Assembly (NCBI GenBank): GCA_013695775.1
Contig: JACCZV010000153.1
Span: 1 to 5,155, forward strand
DNA: 5,155 nt
Origin: Chitinophagales bacterium
GTDB taxonomy: Bacteria; Bacteroidota; Bacteroidia; Chitinophagales; UBA10324
Direction: 5' to 3'
In this document: in pieces, positions 1 to 5,155 of the stretch
Layout: each line of letters begins with the position of its first letter
Numbering within the stretch: position 1 is the stretch's first letter
The notes under the pieces: generated by a model
Told to the model about the DNA's origin: nothing
Databases searched by the model: none
Seen by the model: only the letters and a program-made list of their open reading frames with translations
Translations under genes and position numbers: made by a program

Positions 1-163
1 CTTCACCGGACTCTATTTGTACCACACAGGAACTTGCGAGGCCTACTACAATCATTACGATAGCAACTACTCTTATTATGCGGGAAATGGGACGGGTTCT
101 TTCTGAAGTGCGCAGGCCAAAGCTTACCAGAAGGGCCATGATGGCAAGAATGATGAGAAACAT
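1..163 (-). CDS. SPFH/prohibitin-like membrane protein, N-terminal fragment
   Basis: Only the first 54 codons are present; the gene continues past the left edge. The translation from the ATG at 163 shows a hydrophobic segment (about residues 2-17, starting MFLIILAIMALL), a short basic loop with several Arg (residues 18-31), and a second hydrophobic segment (about 32-48, VVAIVMIVVGLASS). It then reads CVVQIESGE. A membrane segment followed by a beta strand and a ...GE motif is how many Bacteroidota SPFH-domain (band 7, prohibitin) proteins begin. Those proteins form membrane-anchored ring or scaffold oligomers. I infer the family from this short stretch, so another small membrane protein remains possible. 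No Shine-Dalgarno is visible, which is usual for the phylum. The gene lies 82 bp downstream of the HTH gene on the same strand and could be co-transcribed with it. Confidence 0.55.
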   Translation of the reverse strand, partial: MFLIILAIMALLVSFGLRTSERTRPISRIIRVVAIVMIVVGLASSCVVQIESGE

Positions 164-178
164 GATTCAATTTTTTTG

Positions 179-186
179 AAAAGGTA
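179..186 (-). promoter_or_regulatory. Possible -7 box for the SPFH-like gene
   Basis: Read on the minus strand this is TACCTTTT, seven of eight matches to the Bacteroidota -7 consensus TAnnTTTG. It lies 15 bp upstream of the start codon at 163. No TTG/TTTG -33 element is found at the expected spacing, so the call is weak and read-through from the HTH gene is equally plausible. Confidence 0.22.
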
Positions 187-198
187 AACAATCAGACT

Positions 199-225
199 CA
201 GATTTTTTGATAAGTTAAAAATCTG
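199..225. terminator. AT-rich hairpin between the HTH and SPFH-like genes
   Basis: Perfect 9-bp arms, CAGATTTTT (199-207) and AAAAATCTG (217-225), enclose a 9-nt loop just past the stop of the HTH gene. The stem is AT-rich and no U-run follows it on the minus strand, so it would be a weak intrinsic terminator. It could equally be an mRNA 3'-end stabiliser or a processing site. Confidence 0.33.
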
Positions 226-245
226 CTTATAAAGATGGTATGAGA

Positions 246-1244
246 CTACGAAGCAACAATCTTCGCTTTTAAAGTTATAATCTTATGATATATACGGTTA
301 AAAAACTTATTACGCTCTCTTTCGGATGAGCCGCTAAGGAGCATTGATTTGCTGATTTGCTTTTGAAGAAACGATTGAGCTTCCCTGCAAAATCCCGGAT
401 GAGATGTGAACAGGTAATCCAATTCATTGTAGCCTATCATTGAAACAGGAAATTGATCCGTTGCCACGAATATTGAATTGTCTAATCCCACAAGATCATT
501 ATAATACAATTCGAAAGGAACATCAGGATGCACCTGTTTTCCATCGAACCACTTGAAACCTGTTTCTGTCTGATTATGAATGGTTCGGATAACTTCTTCA
601 AATGCATCACATAGTTTCAGTGCAACAGATTTATTGGCAAGCCATCCCGCTTCATGAAAATATTCTATCTGTCGTAATGCCGCATTGCCCGTATCCTCAT
701 TCCAAATCTCAGTAAAGGGAATCTGAAAATAGATTTTAGCAAGGGCCCTAGATTTTTTCATCAACTCCGGGGGGATGATGTTGAAATCAAACTTCACGGC
801 ATCAATGGCCTGGTTGGCACGGATAGTTTTTAGCCAGAAAAAAAGCTTGAACATTCCCATTTCAGGAATCTGGAAATGATGAAATATGGGGATATCCTTT
901 GCGGCATAAATGCCATGTTTTTCTTTTGTGTCTGCTATACGCTGGAGATACTCTGAGGTTTTTGTAAGGAATTCCTCAAACTCTAGTGGCTGATCGCGGA
1001 ATGTTGATCGCCCGAATAAAACCGTATCGGATTTTCCCGGAGAAATTTCCCCTAAGCTTACTCCGAAGTGTTTGGAGAGCACGGCCGCTTCTTCGAGAGT
1101 TATTGCTGTTTCGCCTCGAAGCCGGCGATAGGCGCTGTCATTACTGATCTGCAGCAGGTCTGCAATTTCATCCACCAGGGAAATATTTGACTTTGCCCGT
1201 TGCTTCACACGCTCAAAGAATACGGTTTGTATATCCTGCTTCAT
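246..1244 (-). CDS. XRE-like helix-turn-helix transcriptional regulator (BetR-like N-terminus)
   Basis: A 332-residue, apparently cytoplasmic protein with no signal peptide or membrane segment. Residues about 10-66 form an HTH of the Cro/C1 (XRE) kind: VDEIADLLQIS, then NDSAYRRLRGE as recognition helix and turn, then TLEEAAVLSKHFGVSL. This resembles the HTH of BetR-type regulators. The remaining roughly 260 residues match no ligand-binding domain I can name. They are rich in aromatic residues (FHHFQIPEMGMFKLFFWLKT at 121-140; IWNED and WFDGKQVHPD further on) and end in a basic helical tail (FFNRIYHKIITLKAK). Bacteroidota genomes carry many uncharacterised proteins of this length and layout, so DNA binding is well supported but the signal and target are unknown. 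The ATG at 1244 is the only start that keeps the whole HTH, and no Shine-Dalgarno is visible. The gene is divergent from the DUF6134/CPBP pair across a 260-bp spacer, so it may control that pair or itself. Confidence 0.8.
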   Translation of the reverse strand: MKQDIQTVFFERVKQRAKSNISLVDEIADLLQISNDSAYRRLRGETAITLEEAAVLSKHFGVSLGEISPGKSDTVLFGRSTFRDQPLEFEEFLTKTSEYLQRIADTKEKHGIYAAKDIPIFHHFQIPEMGMFKLFFWLKTIRANQAIDAVKFDFNIIPPELMKKSRALAKIYFQIPFTEIWNEDTGNAALRQIEYFHEAGWLANKSVALKLCDAFEEVIRTIHNQTETGFKWFDGKQVHPDVPFELYYNDLVGLDNSIFVATDQFPVSMIGYNELDYLFTSHPGFCREAQSFLQKQISKSMLLSGSSERERNKFFNRIYHKIITLKAKIVAS

Positions 1245-1273
1245 ACGTGAAAAGGTTTTTTGCGATTTAATCT

Positions 1274-1285
1274 AACCGTATGGTT
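1274..1285. promoter_or_regulatory. Imperfect dyad, possible operator
   Basis: The sequence AACC-GTAT-GGTT has perfect 4-bp outer arms and lies 30 bp upstream of the HTH start codon, downstream of that gene's candidate promoter. An XRE protein could autoregulate through such a site. It is short enough to be chance. Confidence 0.18.
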
Positions 1286-1304
1286 GTGAGTAAAAAAATT
1301 TTGC

Positions 1305-1336
1305 AAAAAATACACATTCATATCTGAATACGCAAT
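1305..1336 (-). promoter_or_regulatory. Candidate Bacteroidota promoter for the HTH gene
   Basis: On the minus strand ATTG (1336-1333) is followed after 20 nt by TATTTTTT (1312-1305). This is a -33 TTG plus a 7-of-8 match to the TAnnTTTG -7 box at a spacing within the range known for the phylum. It predicts a leader of roughly 50 nt before the ATG at 1244, containing the dyad at 1274-1285. Confidence 0.35.
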
Positions 1337-1426
1337 AATCAGTAATTCTATTAAAGCTTTATCCCAAATCGGAGTATATCTGCGGCTTATTTCGCAATTA
1401 TCAATTCGTATGCAGCAATTACCAGT

Positions 1427-1458
1427 TTTGAAAGGGCTAATGGGTGGGCACATCTTTG
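1427..1458 (+). promoter_or_regulatory. Candidate promoter for the DUF6134-like/CPBP pair
   Basis: TTTG (1427-1430), a 20-nt spacer, then CATCTTTG (1451-1458) fit the Bacteroidota TTTG / TAnnTTTG pattern with a single mismatch. Transcription would begin near 1465, giving about 40 nt of leader to the ATG at 1505, or about 170 nt to the strong ribosome site at 1616. Confidence 0.4.
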
Positions 1459-1504
1459 TTTCAGTTTTTATTGAAACCATTCGAAACCACTAAACCACCG
1501 AATC

Positions 1505-2215
1505 ATGTTATCCTTATTAGCTCTATCCACAATGGTAAGGTGGTTTTCCGGAGCCCGCAAAAGTTCTTGTGAAGAAATTTCTTCTAAAGAACCGGCGGAC
1601 TCCGGTTTTCTACTTAAAGGAGGATTGCTATTGTTGATGCTATTGATATCCCAATGCACATATTCACAGCAAAAGATTTTAATATATGACATTATAAGAA
1701 AGAACGAAACCATAGGCACGGTCGAGGCAAGCCGGATTACCAAAGGAGCTCAAACAAAGTATCATGTAGAGTCACATGTTGCTATTCGCTTGTTTGCCGA
1801 CATCAAAGTAGATGTGTGGCTAAACAGTAATTATATAAACGGAATAATGACGGAAGCATGGATGCGTAAAACGATAAATGGTAGAGACAAAACCAACAAT
1901 CATCTTCTTAAAAAAAATGACGGGTATTGTTTCATTAATATATCTGGTGATACTTCATCTCTGCAGAGCAGCATCACACGAAGCATTTCTACACTCTATT
2001 TCACAGAGCCTCTCAATCTTGAAAAAATATTCTCTGAAAACTTTCTTCGCTATGTACCGCTTCAAAACAAAGGACAGGGCACCTATAAAATTTTGTTACC
2101 CGATGGACATGTGAATTCCTATACGTATAAAAACGGCATTTGCACTGAGGTGGAAATGGAAACACAATTGTCGAATGTTTTTCTAAAGTTAAAATCAGTA
2201 ACTGACAACCTATGA
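1505..2215 (+). CDS. Exported DUF6134-like protein with an unusual N-terminal extension
   Basis: The 236-codon frame has a hydrophobic stretch at residues 39-49 (GGLLLLMLLIS) followed by QCTYSQ, then a mature domain starting QKILIYDII. The likely signal peptidase I cut is after YSQ, as often seen in Bacteroidota. The Cys at 51 lacks a good lipobox (ISQC), so a lipoprotein is less likely. The mature part resembles the Bacteroidota DUF6134 family as I recall it: KNETIGTVEASRITKG, VESHVAIRLFADIKVDVWL, INGRDKTNNH, TLYFTEP, KIFSENF, LPDGHVNSYTYKNGICTEVE. The family appears to be a beta-rich periplasmic domain of unknown function. The start is uncertain. ATGs at 1505 and 1532 put about 30-38 extra residues ahead of the signal core, and this extension lies in the palindrome at 1538-1615. 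The strong ribosome site at 1616-1623 favours TTG 1631 or ATG 1637, but those leave a very short, uncharged signal peptide. I keep 1505. The stop overlaps the next gene by ATGA. Confidence 0.68.
   Translation: MLSLLALSTMVRWFSGARKSSCEEISSKEPADSGFLLKGGLLLLMLLISQCTYSQQKILIYDIIRKNETIGTVEASRITKGAQTKYHVESHVAIRLFADIKVDVWLNSNYINGIMTEAWMRKTINGRDKTNNHLLKKNDGYCFINISGDTSSLQSSITRSISTLYFTEPLNLEKIFSENFLRYVPLQNKGQGTYKILLPDGHVNSYTYKNGICTEVEMETQLSNVFLKLKSVTDNL
1538..1615. repeat. Large imperfect palindrome in the 5' part of the DUF6134-like ORF
   Basis: The element is nested and centred between 1577 and 1578. It has a perfect 14-bp palindrome GAAGAAATTTCTTC (1571-1584). Flanking it are arms GTTCTT (1563-1568) and AAGAAC (1587-1592). 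Outside those are CCGGAGCCCGC (1548-1558) and GCGGACTCCGG (1595-1605), pairing at 10 of 11 positions. The RNA could extend across a T/T internal loop through AGGTGG (1538-1543) and CTACTT (1610-1615) with two G-U pairs. The GC-rich arms contrast with the AT-rich surroundings. Because of the symmetry both strands read openly and both encode a similar EEISS peptide. It may be a dispersed palindromic repeat or a leader RNA structure. Confidence 0.75.
1616..1623 (+). promoter_or_regulatory. Strong Shine-Dalgarno sequence inside the ORF
   Basis: AAAGGAGG is a full-length match to the anti-Shine-Dalgarno, which is uncommon upstream of Bacteroidota genes. It sits immediately 3' of the palindrome, 7 nt before TTG 1631 and 13 nt before ATG 1637, both in frame. 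It either marks the true translation start or is chance within the Lys-Gly-Gly codons. Confidence 0.35.
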
Positions 2216-2937
2216 TACCTCAATTCCACTTTGCAACCACCGCTGTGTTCATTACGCTGCTGGCCTTGTTGAGTTACTTTTTACTGTTGCTTTCATCCCC
2301 AATGAAATCACTTGTCAATAAATTTTTTCTTGAAGAAGACAGGTCACTTGCCTGGCGAATGTATGAACGATTGGGTGGGGCGTTTATCCTTGGAGTTTTA
2401 CCGGCCTCTCTTATTTTAATAATTACACACGTAAATGATTCTGCAATATTATTCACTGGTGCTATCACCAGGTTTTATTTAATTCCTGTTTTCTGCGTCA
2501 CTATTCTAATCATCAACTTTTTTGCAACCCGCAAAGCTGCCAATAGAATAGGTTATCCGCTCATCATAAAGAAAAACTGGACGGGCTCACTTTTGTTAGT
2601 GAACCAACTTACTTGGGCCGTATACCTGTTCGCATATGAATATCTCCTTCGAGGTGTTTTGTTTTCGTCCTGCATCGTGTTGGTCGGATTACCTACAGCG
2701 ACCATCATTAATATAGTGTTATACTCAGTGCTCCACTTCCGCCGTGGAATAAAGCAGATGATATTCGCTATACCGTTCGGCGTGGTGCTTTGTCTGCTTA
2801 CCGTAGCCACTTCTTCATGGATAACTGCCGCCCTATTGCACACGGCCTTCGCTACTTCCTACGAATTTTTTGTGATTTCATACGGGAAAAAATGGGGGCG
2901 TAGCTCCCGAAGGCATCCTTCTCTGTCATCTCATTGA
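2212..2937 (+). CDS. Divergent CPBP-type intramembrane protease family protein
   Basis: A 241-residue polytopic membrane protein with hydrophobic segments at about 9-28, 54-72, 87-104, 125-142, 149-172, 183-200 and 205-222. The second half follows the CPBP (Abi, type II CAAX prenyl endopeptidase-like) layout. Motif 1 is YEYLLRG (Glu143, Arg147), where most members have EExxxR, so the first Glu is Tyr142. Motif 2 is YSVLH (His175), usually FxxxH. Motif 3 is HTAFA (His210), where the usual final Asn or Asp is Ala214. The core Glu, Arg and two His remain, so proteolysis in the inner membrane is possible but less certain than for a canonical member. The ATG overlaps the stop of the DUF6134-like gene (ATGA, 2212-2215), which suggests translational coupling and a shared role, perhaps processing or maturation of an envelope component. 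The C-terminal 15 residues are polar and basic. No clear terminator follows. Confidence 0.68.
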   Translation: MIPQFHFATTAVFITLLALLSYFLLLLSSPMKSLVNKFFLEEDRSLAWRMYERLGGAFILGVLPASLILIITHVNDSAILFTGAITRFYLIPVFCVTILIINFFATRKAANRIGYPLIIKKNWTGSLLLVNQLTWAVYLFAYEYLLRGVLFSSCIVLVGLPTATIINIVLYSVLHFRRGIKQMIFAIPFGVVLCLLTVATSSWITAALLHTAFATSYEFFVISYGKKWGRSSRRHPSLSSH

Positions 2938-3005
2938 CAACTATCTGACCTTGCTTAATAGTTCGTCAAGCTCATTGTGACTTATGAAGCATAATAGCTC
3001 ATGCC

Positions 3006-3017
3006 ATATTGCAATAT
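3006..3017. repeat. 12-bp perfect palindrome
   Basis: ATATTGCAATAT reads identically on both strands. It lies about 70 bp after the CPBP stop and 450 bp before the desaturase. It may be a protein binding site or chance in AT-rich DNA. Confidence 0.4.
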
Positions 3018-3298
3018 CTTAAGTGCAGAATATGATGAAGTGCCGTGTATTAAGTGTTCCAACTGGGAACAAAAGTAAGAACTATTAAAATCAATCATTC
3101 ATTGCCTTTAAGAGAGCAATCTGAACGCGTGAACCTGTAACCGATTGGCCAAAGAAGACTGATTTAACAGGTAAGAATATATTTCTAATACAACTATATT
3201 GAAGAGGCTAAAGCTCCGAAAATGGATTTGTACATAAAGAAATAAACTAGCAATTACCACAAAAGAAGTCCGGGCAGCCTGATAGTTTTTTCAAACAA

Positions 3299-3337
3299 TG
3301 CAAAATATGTATTTCATGCGCATGCTTTGCAAATACA
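3299..3337. repeat. Overlapping inverted repeats around CATGCGCATG
   Basis: A perfect 10-bp palindrome CATGCGCATG (3315-3324) lies between two further arm pairs: TGCAAA (3299-3304) with TTTGCA (3326-3331), and TGTATTT (3308-3314) with AAATACA (3331-3337). The pairs overlap, so they offer alternative foldings or composite binding sites. The cluster is about 100 bp upstream of the desaturase promoter candidate. Confidence 0.4.
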
Positions 3338-3434
3338 CCGCCTTCTTCCTGGATCCTTGCTAACTATTCAGCATAAATCACAACAATCATTTTGCTAACC
3401 TGCTTTCCCGTTTTAATTCAGCTGTTTCTGAAAA

Positions 3435-3442
3435 TAGATTTG
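3435..3442 (+). promoter_or_regulatory. -7 promoter box for the desaturase
   Basis: TAGATTTG is an exact match to the Bacteroidota TAnnTTTG box, 22 bp before the ATG at 3465. Only a weak T-rich -33 candidate (TTTT at 3411-3414) sits 20 nt upstream. Transcription would start near 3449 with a leader of about 15 nt. Confidence 0.48.
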
Positions 3443-3464
3443 CCCTAAATAAAATCTAAACAGT

Positions 3465-4559
3465 ATGAATTCGAAACAATTAAAGCCGCATTATCAAATC
3501 AATAATGATGAACCCTGGTTTGATAAACTAAAGCATGATGTAAATAAACTTGTTAAATCAACAGATAAGACTGTTAAAATGAGAATGCATATTAAAGCGA
3601 CTGTTTTATTTGTTGCTTATATCTTTTTTTATTCGCTGTTACTCTTTAATTCCCATTCAACAGGACAAATGTTTGTATGGTATGCGCTGCTGGGACTAAG
3701 CCTCATATTTCTCTTTCTAAATACTGCTCATGATATTTCACACAATGCCCTTTTCAGCAACCGCCGCTGGAATGAACAGGCACTAGTTCTATTGGATATC
3801 CTGGGCGATAATAGTGTAATCTGGAAGCGCAGGCATGTTCATTACCATCATGTTTATTCAAACGTGCTGGATTGGGACATGGATATCAGGCAGTCACCCC
3901 TGGTTCGTATTTTTCCCCAGGGAAAATACCGTCTGTTCCATAGGTTTCAGCATATATATATGCCATTTCTCTATTTATTCTATAGTATTCACGTTAGCTA
4001 TTATCGTGACTTCTATGACCTATACAGTGGTGAGGGACTGGTGAATAAGGCAGGCATAAGAGATAAGGTAAATATCGCGCGTTTCTATTTCTATAAGCTG
4101 GTTAATCTCTCACACTTGCTATTTATTCCAATGATCATTATTCCACAAGCCTGGTATTTGGTTTTCGCAGGTTTTCTGATTATGCATATGGCGGGAAGCC
4201 TGGTGGCTGCCATGGCACTTGTTTCAGCGCATGCAGGAGAGGAGGCAGTATTTGTAAATGCTGAAGCTGATGACACGATCAGTCATAGCTGGATGCAACA
4301 CCAACTCATTACAACAACTGATTTTGCAACAGACAGCCAATTACTCACTCAGCTATTTGGAGGATTTAATCACCACGTCGCACATCATTTATTTCCCTCC
4401 GTGTCACATGGTCATTATCCAAACATCACAAAGATGATTATTCAAATGGATCAGGAGAATCATTTAGGATATAAGAGCATTGGATTAGGCAAAGCGCTTC
4501 TCACACATTTTCATCTGCTTAGAAATAACAGTGAACCTATTGACATTTTCGATGAGTAG
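3465..4559 (+). CDS. Membrane fatty-acid desaturase (acyl-lipid / linoleoyl-CoA desaturase-like)
   Basis: A 364-residue integral membrane di-iron desaturase. It would use O2 and reducing equivalents to introduce a cis double bond into a fatty acyl chain, in the inner membrane. Three histidine boxes are visible: box 1 HDISH (His89, His93), box 2 HVHYHH (His124, His128, His129) and box 3 HVAHH (His304, His307, His308). Box 3 sits in the familiar context TTTDFATDSQLL...GGFNHHVAHHLFP...HGHYPNI. Hydrophobic segments lie near 45-62, 69-87, 164-178, 212-228 and 230-254, with boxes 1 and 2 after the second and box 3 after the last. The length is normal for the bacterial family. There is no cytochrome b5 domain, so electrons must come from a separate ferredoxin or cytochrome. 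Box 3 has His where front-end desaturases usually have Gln, so regiospecificity cannot be read off. The ATG at 3465 has no Shine-Dalgarno. The gene is flanked by spacers on both sides and is probably monocistronic, plausibly part of cold or fluidity adaptation. Confidence 0.88.
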   Translation: MNSKQLKPHYQINNDEPWFDKLKHDVNKLVKSTDKTVKMRMHIKATVLFVAYIFFYSLLLFNSHSTGQMFVWYALLGLSLIFLFLNTAHDISHNALFSNRRWNEQALVLLDILGDNSVIWKRRHVHYHHVYSNVLDWDMDIRQSPLVRIFPQGKYRLFHRFQHIYMPFLYLFYSIHVSYYRDFYDLYSGEGLVNKAGIRDKVNIARFYFYKLVNLSHLLFIPMIIIPQAWYLVFAGFLIMHMAGSLVAAMALVSAHAGEEAVFVNAEADDTISHSWMQHQLITTTDFATDSQLLTQLFGGFNHHVAHHLFPSVSHGHYPNITKMIIQMDQENHLGYKSIGLGKALLTHFHLLRNNSEPIDIFDE

Positions 4560-4705
4560 TCGAAGAAAGAAAGGATTCTTCACCTTTAAAAATGCCAATC
4601 TAGTGGGGGATATGTATTAACGTTCAGGCATATTTTTGATCCTAAGCAATTTCTATCCGTGGAATAATTTTAGCCTCTTTACAATGGCTGATGAGTTTCA
4701 TATTT

Positions 4706-4736
4706 TTTGCTATATCAGTGGAAAAAATTATATTTT
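4706..4736 (+). promoter_or_regulatory. Candidate promoter for the SBBP-type protein gene
   Basis: TTTG (4706-4709), a 19-nt spacer, then TATATTTT (4729-4736) match the Bacteroidota TTTG-N19-TAnnTTTG pattern at all but the last base. The ATG at 4755 follows after 18 nt, giving a very short leader. The gene therefore appears to have its own promoter rather than relying on the desaturase transcript. Confidence 0.5.
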
Positions 4737-4754
4737 CAAAGAAAAATTAATATC

Positions 4755-5155
4755 ATGAAACCAAATTCACAAATACTATTTTTATTGCTCCTTCAATTTC
4801 CAATTTACTTCACCGCTTTTGCACAATGCACAGGCTGGGCAAAGACGGCTTCAGGGGAGAAGGAAAACAGAGCATGGGGCATCACTCTAGACGAACAAAA
4901 GAATTCTTACGTCGCCGGATTTTACAATGGCCCTACCACCTTCGGAAACCTAACTGTAAATGATAGTGGCTTGTTTGTGATCAAGAATGATTCACTTGGC
5001 AATCAACTTTGGGTTAAAACCTTTCCAAGCTCCTTCTACGAAATTTTTTCTTTTATCAATTACACTGCCGAAGGAGTTTATTTGGCTACTACTTTCGATT
5101 CATCCGCAACCTTTGGCAGCACCATACTTACGACTTCAGGGAACTACGGCATTGC
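4755..5155 (+). CDS. Secreted SBBP/beta-propeller repeat protein, N-terminal fragment
   Basis: 133 codons are present and the frame is open at the right edge. Residues 1-24 form a signal peptide (ILFLLLLQFPIYFTAFAQ) with a likely cut at AFA|Q or FAQ|C. The mature part shows the repeat style of Bacteroidota SBBP-like propeller proteins. Unit 1 runs from WAKTASGEKENRAWGITLDE through SYVAGFYNG, TTFGNLTVNDSG and LFVIKNDSLGNQLWVKTF (about 28-90). Unit 2 repeats the pattern more loosely: GVYLATTFDSSATFGSTILTTSG (about 107-129). Such proteins are large cell-surface or secreted proteins and often end in a type IX sorting domain, but that end is outside the window. The substrate or partner is unknown. 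There is no Shine-Dalgarno. The gene follows the desaturase by 195 bp with its own promoter candidate, so I see no functional link between them. Confidence 0.72.
   Translation, partial: MKPNSQILFLLLLQFPIYFTAFAQCTGWAKTASGEKENRAWGITLDEQKNSYVAGFYNGPTTFGNLTVNDSGLFVIKNDSLGNQLWVKTFPSSFYEIFSFINYTAEGVYLATTFDSSATFGSTILTTSGNYGI

Larger units (their letters stand above)
2938..3464. other. 527-bp intergenic spacer without a recognised gene
   Basis: Reading frames in all directions are short and broken, and none looks like a protein I know. No tRNA, IS end or classic terminator was found. The spacer holds a 12-bp palindrome (3006-3017), a 6-bp hairpin TGTTCC/GGAACA (3055-3071), overlapping inverted repeats near 3299-3337, and the desaturase promoter candidate at its right end. 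It could contain a small RNA or the remains of a decayed gene, but nothing shows this directly. Confidence 0.6.

Noticed and set aside
3..191. Minus-strand frame of 62 codons overlapping the left edge
   Set aside because: It is rich in His, Ser and Pro with no domain. The other minus frame in the same bases encodes clear membrane segments and is the better gene.
292..1281. 9-bp inverted match ATACGGTTA (292-300) and TAACCGTAT (1273-1281) near the two ends of the HTH gene
   Set aside because: Too short at this distance, no target duplications and no transposase, so not a mobile-element boundary.
1241..1480. Minus-strand frame of 79 codons in the divergent spacer
   Set aside because: No domain or plausible composition, and it spans both promoter candidates of the spacer.
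1473..1499. AAACCA direct repeats as a CRISPR-like or iteron array
   Set aside because: Only three very short copies with uneven 10- and 8-nt spacing and no spacers; mentioned only as part of the leader structure.
1468..1743. Minus-strand frame of 91 codons opposite the DUF6134-like gene
   Set aside because: It stays open largely because the palindrome makes both strands encode similar peptides. It lies opposite the mature domain and has no recognisable features.
2894..2908. GC-rich hairpin GGGGGC-GTA-GCTCCC near the end of the CPBP gene as a terminator
   Set aside because: It lies within the coding region, includes a G-T pair and has no following T-run.
4592..4637. ATGCC/GGCAT followed by ATTTTT as a desaturase terminator
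   Set aside because: Only 5 bp of stem with a 30-nt loop; too weak to call.

Overview
The window looks like a chromosomal stretch from a member of the Bacteroidota, probably near Chitinophagales, Cytophagales or Sphingobacteriales. This is inferred from AT-rich DNA, signal peptides ending in ...SQ or ...FAQ, a repeat protein of the type common in gliding or type IX-secreting Bacteroidota, and upstream boxes resembling the phylum's TTTG / TAnnTTTG promoter. No rRNA, tRNA, insertion sequence, CRISPR array or phage gene was seen.

Layout from left to right. The first 163 bases hold the N-terminus of a minus-strand membrane protein of SPFH/prohibitin type that runs off the left edge. Next, also on the minus strand, is an XRE-like helix-turn-helix protein of 332 residues (1244 to 246). 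A 260-bp spacer separates it from a divergent plus-strand pair joined by an ATGA overlap. The first of the pair is an exported DUF6134-like protein (1505-2215). The second is a divergent CPBP-type intramembrane protease (2212-2937). A 527-bp spacer without a convincing gene follows. Then come a stand-alone membrane fatty-acid desaturase with all three histidine boxes (3465-4559) and the start of a secreted SBBP-type beta-propeller protein (4755 to the right edge).

The coupled pair is probably made together in the cell envelope, the first product exported and the second in the inner membrane. The divergent HTH protein is a candidate regulator by position only. The desaturase is likely an independent unit that adjusts membrane lipid unsaturation, and the last gene has its own promoter candidate.

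The most unusual structure is a large imperfect palindrome at 1538-1615, inside the 5' part of the DUF6134-like reading frame and directly upstream of a strong Shine-Dalgarno sequence. It could be a dispersed palindromic element inserted in frame, or a structured leader with alternative hairpins. The sequence alone does not decide between these. No clearly new multi-gene system is visible; most of the window is ordinary Bacteroidota housekeeping and accessory content.
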